Shown here: positions 1 to 6,145 of the stretch, piece by piece
How the letters are laid out: each line of letters begins with the position of its first letter
Position numbering within the stretch: the first letter of the stretch is position 1
DNA from: an uncultured Solirubrobacterales bacterium
GTDB lineage: Bacteria > Actinomycetota > Thermoleophilia > Solirubrobacterales > 70-9
Assembly (NCBI GenBank): GCA_903939845.1
Contig: CAJAIJ010000050.1
Coordinates: 140,456-179,130, forward strand
DNA: 38,675 nucleotides
Direction of reading: 5' to 3'
The notes under the pieces: generated by a model
Databases searched by the model: none
Told to the model about the DNA's origin: nothing
The model's input: the letters and a program-made list of their open reading frames with translations, nothing else
Made by a program: the position numbers and the translations under genes

Positions 1-2
1 CC

Positions 3-500
3 GTCGATCCCTCATTTGCGCGGATTTCGGTCGATGGACAGTCCAGCACCAACGACACCGTCGTTCTCCAGGCCTCGGGCAGGTCCGGAAGGCCCCTCCC
101 CGAGGGACTGCTCGAGGCGGTGATGCTCCAGCTCGCCCTCATGGTCGTTGCCGACGGAGAAGGTGCCACCCGTATCTGCCGGGTCGACGTGACCGGTGCC
201 TCGTCCCCGTCGGAGGCCGAATCGGTCGCAAGGGCGATCGGCAACTCTCCGCTCGTGAAGACGGCACTTCTGGGCCGCGACCCGAATTGGGGGAGGATCG
301 TTCAGGCCGCGGGTGCAGCCCTTCCGGGCGAGGACCTCGGCCACATAGGTAGCGAATCCATCGATGCAGCCGATCTGGCCGATGGTGGACAGGAGGCCGG
401 GCTCGCGATCGACCTCGAGAGGGGCGAGCATTCGGACCACCTCTATTTCTGTGATCTGACCAACGAGTACATCGCGATCAACTCGGAATACACGACCTAG
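3..500 (+). CDS. argJ: Arginine biosynthesis bifunctional protein ArgJ, C-terminal part
   Basis: Ornithine acetyltransferase (ArgJ) moves the acetyl group from N-acetylornithine to glutamate, closing the acetyl cycle of arginine synthesis in the cytoplasm. The window opens inside the gene. Reading from base 3, the first residues give the family stretch RISVDGQSSTNDTV, followed by the conserved KTALLGRDPNWGRI and a C-terminal end reading NEYIAINSEYTT, typical of the beta subunit. The self-cleavage Thr that separates alpha and beta chains lies upstream of the window, so it cannot be checked. The gene stops at TAG, 13 nt before argB, so the two are very likely one transcript. The identification is secure; only the 5' part is missing. 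Confidence 0.96.
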   Translation, partial: VDPSFARISVDGQSSTNDTVVLQASGRSGRPLPEGLLEAVMLQLALMVVADGEGATRICRVDVTGASSPSEAESVARAIGNSPLVKTALLGRDPNWGRIVQAAGAALPGEDLGHIGSESIDAADLADGGQEAGLAIDLERGEHSDHLYFCDLTNEYIAINSEYTT

Positions 501-513
501 GAGACTTGGGGAA

Positions 514-1377
514 ATGACCGGAAGAGAAGGAACCGGAGACGGAGGCGAGATAACCCTCCTGCTCGAGGCGCTCCCCTACATCAAGGAGTTCCACGGCCAG
601 ACCCTTGTCATCAAGTACGGAGGGGCAGCGATGCAGGAGGAATCTCTCAAAGAGGCCTTTGCTGACGACATCGTTCTGCTCAAGTACGTGGGCATGAACC
701 CCGTCATCGTCCATGGCGGTGGTCCCGAGATCTCCGATCACATGGAGAAGCTCGGGATGGAGGTCAAGTTCCATGACGGCCTTCGGGTCTCTGATTCAGA
801 GACGGTCGAGGTGGCGAAGATGGTGCTGCTGGGCAAGCTGAACTCCGATCTGGTCGGTCGCCTCAACAGGGCCGGTCAGCCGGCCGTCGGACTCTCCGGG
901 GAGGACGGTGACCTGTTCACGGTCTCACCGGTCCCGAACGCCGAAGAGGTCGGCTTCGTGGGCGAGATCGACCGGGTAGACGTCGATGTCCTGAATCACA
1001 TCTCGGCCGACTACATCCCGGTGATCGCCTCGGTCGCCTCGGACGGGGAGGGGAACTCGTACAACGTCAATGCAGACGAGGCGGCCGGCAAGGTAGCAGC
1101 GGCCCTCGGTGCCTTCAAGACGATATTCCTGACCGACGTGCCCGGCTGGCTCGAGGATCCCGAGGATCAGTCATCTCTGATCTCGGAAGCCTCTGCCGAT
1201 CAGGTCGAGGCTTCACTCGAAGGCCTTTCCGGCGGAATGCGCCCGAAGCTGGAGGCCTGCGTGGCGGCAGTGAGGGGCGGAAGCCGGCACGCCCACATCA
1301 TCGATGGCCGCAGACCGCATTCCCTTTTGCTGGAGCTGTTCACCGACGCCGGGATCGGGACGAGGATCGGCCCTTGA
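514..1377 (+). CDS. argB: Acetylglutamate kinase
   Basis: ArgB phosphorylates N-acetylglutamate, the second step of arginine synthesis. The 287-residue product is the normal length. It shows the amino acid kinase fold signatures: LVIKYGGAAM near residue 31 (K34 binds phosphate), the HGGGPEIS glycine loop, the IFLTDVPG strand and the C-terminal SGGMRPKLEAC and HIIDGR motifs. The ATG is preceded by a purine-rich Shine-Dalgarno stretch (GGAGACTTGGGGA). The segment before ITLLLEALPYI is only about 12 residues long, shorter than the N-terminal helix that feedback-inhibited (arginine-sensitive, hexameric) enzymes usually carry, so arginine sensitivity cannot be decided here. The stop codon overlaps the TTG start of argD (TTGA), indicating translational coupling. 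Confidence 0.97.
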   Translation: MTGREGTGDGGEITLLLEALPYIKEFHGQTLVIKYGGAAMQEESLKEAFADDIVLLKYVGMNPVIVHGGGPEISDHMEKLGMEVKFHDGLRVSDSETVEVAKMVLLGKLNSDLVGRLNRAGQPAVGLSGEDGDLFTVSPVPNAEEVGFVGEIDRVDVDVLNHISADYIPVIASVASDGEGNSYNVNADEAAGKVAAALGAFKTIFLTDVPGWLEDPEDQSSLISEASADQVEASLEGLSGGMRPKLEACVAAVRGGSRHAHIIDGRRPHSLLLELFTDAGIGTRIGP

Positions 1378-2555
1378 GGAAGGAGCTCGAGGATCGGGAG
1401 CACCGCTTCCTGATGCAGACCTACCGCAGGTCGGAGATCGACCTCGTCCGTGGGGAGGGACCCCTTCTCTTCGACTCCGAAGGCAAGGAGTACCTCGACT
1501 TCCTCTCTGGCATCGCGGTTACCTCCCTGGGCCACTGTCACCCTGAACTGGTCGAGACCGCTTCGAGCCAGATGGCCGAGCTCGATCACGTCTCCAATCT
1601 CTTCTTCAGCGAGCCGATGGTCGACCTGGCCGAGCGGCTTTCGGTCGGCTCCATCGGCGGACCGGTGTTCTTCTGCAATTCCGGCACCGAGGCCAACGAG
1701 TGCGCGATCAAGGTCGCCAGGAAGCATGCCTCGAGACGAGGCATCGCCTCACCCGAGATCATCACCTTCAAGGGAGGGTTCCACGGTCGTAGCTACGGAG
1801 CGCTCTCGGCCACACCTGCGATGGCGGCCGATGAGGCCCTGGCCCCGATGCTCCCCGGCTTCGTGGCCGTCGACTTCGACGACCCGGAGGCCCTCGCGAA
1901 CGCTTTCACCGACAACACGGCGGCGGTGATGATGGAGACGATTCAGGGAGAGGCCGGGGTGTTCCCGTTCTCGGCCGAAACTCTGGTTGCCGCCCGGGAC
2001 CTGACCAGAGAAGCCGGGGCCCTGCTCGTCTTCGACGAGGTCCAGGCCGGGGTCGGGCGGACGGGGTCGCTATGGAGCTTTCAGCAGGGTCCGGTCCAGC
2101 CGGACCTGATGACGTCGTCGAAGGCCCTCGGCGGCGGTTTCCCGATCGGTGCCTGCGTCGCCTCGAGGGAAACCGGACAGGTCCTGGAGGCCGGCGACCA
2201 CGGCTCGACGTTCGCCGGTGGCCCAGTCGCCTCCAGGGTCGCCGCGAAGGTCCTGGACCTGATCGACCGCCCGGAGCTCCTGCACCGGGTCCGGGAGCTA
2301 GGGGAGCGGATCCGTTCCGGGCTCGAGGGAGTCGATGGCGTCGTCGAGGTTCGGGGTCGTGGACTGATGCTCGGGGTCGGACTCGACGACGGTCTGGACG
2401 GACCCGGGATCCGGGATTCACTATTGGCAAAGGGACTGATCCTCAACTCGCCACGTCCCGACACCCTGAGACTGCTTCCCACCTTCGTGATGTCGGATCG
2501 ACAGGCCGACGACGGGGTCGGCCTGATAGCCGACGCGATCGGGGAGGCCTCCTGA
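1374..2555 (+). CDS. argD: Acetylornithine aminotransferase
   Basis: This class III PLP aminotransferase converts N-acetylglutamate semialdehyde to N-acetylornithine using glutamate. Length is 393 residues, normal for ArgD. Visible motifs are FLSGIAVTSLGHCHP near the N-terminus, the phosphate-binding FFCNSGTEANE, FKGGFHGRSYG, the cofactor aspartate in LLVFDEVQAGVGRTG and the PLP lysine in SSKALGGGFPIGA (about K250). The start is TTG, overlapping the argB stop by 4 nt; the homology begins right after it, so no better start exists. Many ArgD enzymes also act on succinyldiaminopimelate in lysine synthesis, which cannot be told from sequence. No argF or argR follows: the next gene is an unrelated membrane protein. 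Confidence 0.96.
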   Translation: MRKELEDREHRFLMQTYRRSEIDLVRGEGPLLFDSEGKEYLDFLSGIAVTSLGHCHPELVETASSQMAELDHVSNLFFSEPMVDLAERLSVGSIGGPVFFCNSGTEANECAIKVARKHASRRGIASPEIITFKGGFHGRSYGALSATPAMAADEALAPMLPGFVAVDFDDPEALANAFTDNTAAVMMETIQGEAGVFPFSAETLVAARDLTREAGALLVFDEVQAGVGRTGSLWSFQQGPVQPDLMTSSKALGGGFPIGACVASRETGQVLEAGDHGSTFAGGPVASRVAAKVLDLIDRPELLHRVRELGERIRSGLEGVDGVVEVRGRGLMLGVGLDDGLDGPGIRDSLLAKGLILNSPRPDTLRLLPTFVMSDRQADDGVGLIADAIGEAS

Positions 2556-2588
2556 GACGGGCGGCGAAGTCCCGGGTCCGACACCGTT

Positions 2589-2594
2589 TACGAT
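2589..2594 (+). promoter_or_regulatory. Possible -10 box for the membrane protein and argG
   Basis: TACGAT, a TANNNT-type -10 hexamer, lies in the 60-nt gap after argD. A start of transcription about 7 nt downstream would leave a short leader holding the GAGAGGT ribosome site at about 2603-2609 in front of the TTG at 2616. No clear -35 is visible. It may give argG a second promoter within the arg cluster. Confidence 0.35.
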
Positions 2595-2615
2595 AATCGG
2601 CGAGAGAGGTAATCC

Positions 2616-3011
2616 TTGGCAGACGAAAGAACACGAGTGATGAGCAACGGAAGAGGAAGAGATTCCTACGACGGCGGAGGGGGTGACGGACGAAGGCACC
2701 TTCGCTATCTCGTATTCGGCCTCCTGGCCGTGATCATCGGACTCGTGGCCGCGATAGTGATCCTGGCCTCGTCGGATGATTCCTCCCGGCAGACCGGAGC
2801 TACCGGCACCACCTTGCCCGTGATTCCGACCGGTCCGACCGACACCACGGACGACGGAGGAGTAACCCCCGAACCAACGCCCACGCCTGAACCCTCGCCC
2901 GATGACGGTGGCACCACGCCGGACGGTGGAGGATCGGGTGGATCCTCTGGCGGGATAACCCCGGGGGGATCAGATTCCTCGGGCGGATCGAGCGGGGGCA
3001 TCACCCCGTGA
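2616..3011 (+). CDS. Single-pass membrane protein with low-complexity outer tail
   Basis: Function unknown. The 131-residue product has a short polar, Arg/Gly-rich N-terminus (about 1-28), one strongly hydrophobic segment (YLVFGLLAVIIGLVAAIVILA, about 31-51) and a long tail rich in Thr, Pro, Gly, Ser and Asp, including repeated SSGG and GGITPG units. The positive N-terminus suggests the tail lies outside the cell. The start is TTG with a good GAGAGGT ribosome site; an ATG at 2640 is an alternative with weaker support. Its stop overlaps the GTG start of argG (GTGA), so it is translated with argG although nothing in it suggests an arginine enzyme. It could be a wall-spanning linker or simply a conserved lineage-specific protein. 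Confidence 0.8.
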   Translation: MADERTRVMSNGRGRDSYDGGGGDGRRHLRYLVFGLLAVIIGLVAAIVILASSDDSSRQTGATGTTLPVIPTGPTDTTDDGGVTPEPTPTPEPSPDDGGTTPDGGGSGGSSGGITPGGSDSSGGSSGGITP

Positions 3012-4315
3012 CCGAGTCGACCACCGACACTCCCGGCTCGGCCCTCGACATCTCTCTTTCTCCCGAGCCGATAGCCAGCTATGAGGCCCGACCGGAAGAG
3101 GTGAACAGAGTCCTGCTCCTGTATTCGGGAGGGCTGGACACCAGCGTCATGCTCCACTGGATCCAGGCCCAGTACGAGGCCGAGGTCGTGACCCTGACCA
3201 TCAATCTCGGTCAGCCCGGCGAAGACTATGAGGAGGTAATCGAGAAGGCCAGGAATCTCGGAGCCGTCGAGACCGTGGTTATCGACGCGCAGGAGGAGTT
3301 CGCCGAGGACTACGTGTTGCCCGCCATTCGCGCCAACGCTCTCTACGGCGGTGGCTATCCGCTGTTCACGTCTCTCGGCCGCCCGCTGATCGCGAAGCTC
3401 GGAGTCGAGACCGCTGCATCCACGGGATGCGACGTCCTCGCTCATGGCTGCACGGGCAAGGGCAACGACCAGGTCAGGCTGGAGGCAACGGTCGCGACCC
3501 TTGCCCCCGAACTCAAGATGATCGCTCCGGTCAGGTCGTGGCAGATCGGCCGCGAGGAGGAGCTCGAGTATTGCCGCCGCCACGGCATCCCGATAAAGGG
3601 GGGAGGGGAGGCGCCGCCCTACTCCATCGACGACAACCTCTGGGGCAGGTCGTCCGAGGGCGGGTCGATCGAGAAACTCGGTGAAGCACCCCCGCGGGAT
3701 GTCTTTCAGCTGGTGACTCCGCCAGAGGAGGCGCCAGATGCTCCGGAAGAGATCACGATCGGTTTCGAGGCCGGCCGACCGGTGAGCGTCGATGGAAAAC
3801 AGATGGACCTGGTCCCGCTGCTCGAAGTCGTCGCAGAGGCGGGTGCTCGCAACGGAGTCGGGATCGTCGATCACATCGAGGACCGGATAGTCGGACTCAA
3901 GGTCCGGGACATCTACGAGGTGCCGGCCGCCGAGGTCATCCTGACGGCCCATCAGGAGCTCGAGAAGCTCGTCTCGACGATCCATCAGAACAACTTCAAG
4001 CATGCGCTGGACCGTCACTGGGCCTACCTCGTCTACGCCGGCCTCTGGAGCGAGCCCCTTCGTCGGGATCTCGATGCCTACATGGTCTCCGCCAACGAGT
4101 TCGTGACCGGTGAGATCACGATGAAGCTCTACAAGGGGTCGGCCGTCCCGATCCGCCGCAGCTCGCCCTTCGCCCTCTACGACGAGAATCTGGCCTCCTT
4201 CGGAGAATCGGGTGGACAGTTTTCCCAGAAGGCCAGCCCCGGCTTCATCGAACTCTTCTCACTCCAGAGCCGGATGGCCGAAAGGGTCAGGGGCAGGAAG
4301 GGGGAGGGGTCGTGA
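3008..4315 (+). CDS. argG: Argininosuccinate synthase
   Basis: ArgG joins citrulline and aspartate using ATP, the second-last step to arginine. The PP-loop ATP motif YSGGLDTS sits at about residues 39-46, followed by the conserved AHGCTGKGNDQVR and the SIDDNLWGRSSEGG motifs that bind citrulline and aspartate. At 435 residues it is longer than the common enzyme of about 400, because about 33 polar residues precede the core strand. The GTG start overlaps the upstream stop; a later GTG at about 3101 would remove the extension but has no better ribosome site. ArgH, the next enzyme, is not in the window. The gene ends in a GTGA overlap with a small membrane ORF. Confidence 0.96.
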   Translation: MTESTTDTPGSALDISLSPEPIASYEARPEEVNRVLLLYSGGLDTSVMLHWIQAQYEAEVVTLTINLGQPGEDYEEVIEKARNLGAVETVVIDAQEEFAEDYVLPAIRANALYGGGYPLFTSLGRPLIAKLGVETAASTGCDVLAHGCTGKGNDQVRLEATVATLAPELKMIAPVRSWQIGREEELEYCRRHGIPIKGGGEAPPYSIDDNLWGRSSEGGSIEKLGEAPPRDVFQLVTPPEEAPDAPEEITIGFEAGRPVSVDGKQMDLVPLLEVVAEAGARNGVGIVDHIEDRIVGLKVRDIYEVPAAEVILTAHQELEKLVSTIHQNNFKHALDRHWAYLVYAGLWSEPLRRDLDAYMVSANEFVTGEITMKLYKGSAVPIRRSSPFALYDENLASFGESGGQFSQKASPGFIELFSLQSRMAERVRGRKGEGS

Positions 4316-4488
4316 TCTACAACCTGATCGGAAGGGCGACGGTCTGGTTCGTTCGTTATTACATCGGACGACGGGTGCCCCGCTCCGCTTTGGTGGTCGC
4401 CGTCGCGGCCGTGGTCGGAGTGCTCTTCCTGGCCGGAGGGACGGCGCTGACCGTTGGTTCCAGGTCGGAATCCGACCCCGACTACTGA
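4312..4488 (+). CDS. Small single-pass membrane protein after argG
   Basis: A 58-codon ORF begins with GTG overlapping the argG stop (GTGA), the same junction type used throughout this cluster. The product starts with an amphipathic basic stretch (MIYNLIGRATVWFVRYYIGRR), then one hydrophobic helix at about residues 27-46 (ALVVAVAAVVGVLFLAGG), and ends in a short acidic tail ESDPDY. Function unknown; I do not recognise a family. The coupled start, the membrane helix with positive charges on the inner side and the lack of any other gene here support it being real. It is the second small membrane protein in the arg cluster. Confidence 0.6.
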   Translation: MIYNLIGRATVWFVRYYIGRRVPRSALVVAVAAVVGVLFLAGGTALTVGSRSESDPDY

Positions 4489-4517
4489 ACGAGACCTGAC
4501 GCAATCCCGACTGCGTG

Positions 4518-4539
4518 GAGGTCGGTCCGAGGTCGGTCT
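4518..4539 (+). promoter_or_regulatory. Tandem 11-bp direct repeat in front of the wall hydrolase promoter
   Basis: GAGGTCGGTCC is followed at once by GAGGTCGGTCT: two head-to-tail 11-mers differing only in the last base. They end 13 bp before the -10-like box at 4553. Tandem 11-bp repeats placed upstream of a -10 are the usual architecture of OmpR/PhoB-family response regulator sites. The regulator assignment is inference. Confidence 0.4.
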
Positions 4540-4552
4540 CACACCCGTTGGC

Positions 4553-4558
4553 TAGCGT
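4553..4558 (+). promoter_or_regulatory. -10-like box for the wall hydrolase
   Basis: TAGCGT lies 13 nt before the ATG at 4572, which would give a leader of about 6 nt. No clear -35 is present; the tandem repeats occupy that position, as expected for an activator-dependent promoter. Confidence 0.35.
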
Positions 4559-4571
4559 GGTCTGGACCCCG

Positions 4572-5564
4572 ATGCCACCCCCAGGTCCCCCCAGATTCAT
4601 GCAGGTGATTCGCCATGGAGCGATCGGAGCTCTCCTCTGCGTCGCTGGAGTCACGGGCATCGTCGCATCGGAGGGGCTAGCCGCCCCGGGCGATCGACCG
4701 GCCGCGCTCAGGGCGGAGGTCGAGAGGCTCAGCGAATCGCTTCAGCGCTCCCGCGGCCGTTACGACGCCGCAGTCGCCCGCGCGACCGAAGCATCGCGGC
4801 AGGAAGAGCTCCTTTCCCTCAGGATCTCCGCCAGCAGAGAGAAGCTGGTCGGGCTCAGGGAGCGAGTAGAGAGGAACCGCGGCAGGGCCGAGGCTGCCGA
4901 TCGCTCTCTCGCCAGGGCGAGGGCCGGTCTGGCTCGAAGGATGGTCGAGATCTACATGACCGGCTCGCCCCGAATAGGAGACCTGCTCCTGGCTTCTGGC
5001 GACTACGGGGATCTGGCCGCACGGAGCTTCTATCTCGAGGCGATCAGGGACTCCGACCGGGCCCTTGCCCGACGGGTCGGCGAACTCCGCGAGAGGCGAC
5101 TCGAATCCCTCCGGTCGGCTCGGGCCGGAACCGCTGCCGTTGCTTCGAACCTGGCATTGCTCGAATCCGCGGTTTCCGAAGTCGCAGCCGCTCGGGCCGA
5201 GGCCGAGTCCTCGGCCTCCAGGCTCTCTGCGATCGAGGGAGTGAGATCCGGTGAGATCGATCGACTCGAGGACAGGATCGACACGATCGAATCCCGTCGG
5301 GCCACGGCCCAGCAGCCTCCCGGTGCTTCCTTCCCCGGCGGTCCCTATTCGATCCCCACCTACATCGTGATGTGCGAGTCCGGAGGCAACTACTCGGCAC
5401 TCAACTCCTCGAGCGGGGCCGGTGGTGCGTACCAGATCATCCCCTCGACCTGGGAGGCCTACGGTGGCAAGGGCCTGCCCCATCTCGCACCGAAATCCGA
5501 ACAGGACAGGATCGCCGCGCTGATATGGGCCAACGACGGTCCGGGCGCCTGGGTCTGCGCCTGA
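4572..5564 (+). CDS. Secreted coiled-coil protein with transglycosylase-like domain
   Basis: Probable peptidoglycan-cleaving enzyme exported to the wall. From ATG 4572 (or ATG 4599; GTG 4515 is also open) it has a signal peptide with hydrophobic core GALLCVAGVTGIVA and an AxA-type site near GLAAPGD. A long charged coiled coil follows (about residues 45-235), built like the N-terminal regulatory coils of RipC/PcsB/EnvC-type proteins. The C-terminal 65 residues form an Rpf/lysozyme-like domain: CESGGN with the likely catalytic Glu at about 269, then GGAYQIIPSTW and a final GAWVCA, where two Cys could pair. Such coils usually hold the enzyme inactive until an FtsEX-like partner binds; that is family knowledge, not seen here. 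It ends convergent with the phosphatase gene. Confidence 0.85.
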   Translation: MPPPGPPRFMQVIRHGAIGALLCVAGVTGIVASEGLAAPGDRPAALRAEVERLSESLQRSRGRYDAAVARATEASRQEELLSLRISASREKLVGLRERVERNRGRAEAADRSLARARAGLARRMVEIYMTGSPRIGDLLLASGDYGDLAARSFYLEAIRDSDRALARRVGELRERRLESLRSARAGTAAVASNLALLESAVSEVAAARAEAESSASRLSAIEGVRSGEIDRLEDRIDTIESRRATAQQPPGASFPGGPYSIPTYIVMCESGGNYSALNSSSGAGGAYQIIPSTWEAYGGKGLPHLAPKSEQDRIAALIWANDGPGAWVCA

Positions 5565-5580
5565 CCGATTCGGCTCAGGC
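5559..5580. terminator. Hairpin spanning both stop codons of a convergent pair
   Basis: GCCTGA-CCG-ATT-CGG-C-TCAGGC folds into a stem of 6+3 bp with one bulged C and a 3-nt loop. The left arm contains the TGA of the wall hydrolase and the right arm contains the stop (TCA) of the - strand phosphatase. No T-run follows, so it may act as a bidirectional RNA end or roadblock rather than a classical intrinsic terminator. Confidence 0.45.
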
Positions 5581-6021
5581 CGACTCGGCGATCAGCGAAA
5601 GTTCTTCCGGACCGGCCAGGAGCAGGAGTCTCCCCGATTCGACCAGGGCTATCCCGCCCTTCTTCATCCTGATCGAGCCGCCCGTAATCCTCGCCACCTC
5701 CGACGCCAGGACGGGCTGATGGCCCACGATCATCACGTCGCCCCTGCCTGCGGCCAGATCCAGCGAATCGTAGGAACCGGAGCCGATCGCCTCGATGATC
5801 TCGGGCTCCACCCCCAGCGAGGCGCAGGCCAGCAAGGCCGTGTCCCTTGCCCTGACCCTCGGGCTGGCCAGGCAGGCATCGGGCAGGAATCCGATTGCTG
5901 CGAGTGCAGCACCGGCCGCACTCGACTGTGCCCTTCCCCGCGGGGTCAGCTCGCGGGCCGCGTCACCGCTACCGTCGTCGTCTTCGGCTTCGCCATGTCT
6001 GAGGAAACAGATCCTTGCCAC
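5575..6021 (-). CDS. sixA: SixA-type phosphohistidine phosphatase
   Basis: A 148-residue histidine phosphatase superfamily protein of the short SixA type, which removes phosphate from phosphohistidine or small substrates in the cytoplasm. The catalytic LRHGEAE motif is at residues 7-13 (His9 would be phosphorylated), the second Arg is in ASPRVRARDTA, and the second active-site His is in IVGHQPVL. E. coli SixA acts on ArcB and on the nitrogen PTS; the substrate here is unknown. The GTG start is 6 nt after a TAGGAT box, so translation may be leaderless, though AGGA inside that box could also be a ribosome site. It is divergent from dnaE and convergent with the wall hydrolase. Confidence 0.87.
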   Translation of the reverse strand: MARICFLRHGEAEDDDGSGDAARELTPRGRAQSSAAGAALAAIGFLPDACLASPRVRARDTALLACASLGVEPEIIEAIGSGSYDSLDLAAGRGDVMIVGHQPVLASEVARITGGSIRMKKGGIALVESGRLLLLAGPEELSLIAESA

Positions 6022-6027
6022 GCCCTG

Positions 6028-6033
6028 ATCCTA
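6028..6033 (-). promoter_or_regulatory. -10-like box for sixA
   Basis: On the - strand TAGGAT is followed by 6 nt and the GTG start, the spacing expected for leaderless transcription. The AGGA inside it is also a possible Shine-Dalgarno, so this case alone is ambiguous. Confidence 0.45.
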
Positions 6034-6118
6034 GACGGCCGGAACCGAAGCGACCCCGGTTCAGCGAGCGAGAAGACGAGGCAAAGTCCGTGATCGACCT
6101 CGACCTGCCCAGAGTTTC

Positions 6119-6130
6119 ATCACCGGTGAT
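6119..6130. promoter_or_regulatory. 12-bp perfect palindrome upstream of dnaE
   Basis: ATCACCGGTGAT is its own reverse complement and sits 15 nt before the dnaE start, just upstream of a CATGAT -10-like hexamer (6134-6139). Its place between divergent sixA and dnaE fits an operator for a dimeric repressor. It does not match the actinobacterial LexA consensus GAAC-N4-GTTC. Confidence 0.35.
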
Positions 6131-6133
6131 TGC

Positions 6134-6139
6134 CATGAT
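6134..6139 (+). promoter_or_regulatory. Weak -10-like box for dnaE
   Basis: CATGAT matches TATAAT at four of six positions and lies 6 nt before the GTG start. There is no Shine-Dalgarno in front of dnaE, which supports a leaderless reading. Confidence 0.3.
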
Positions 6140-6145
6140 GGATCT

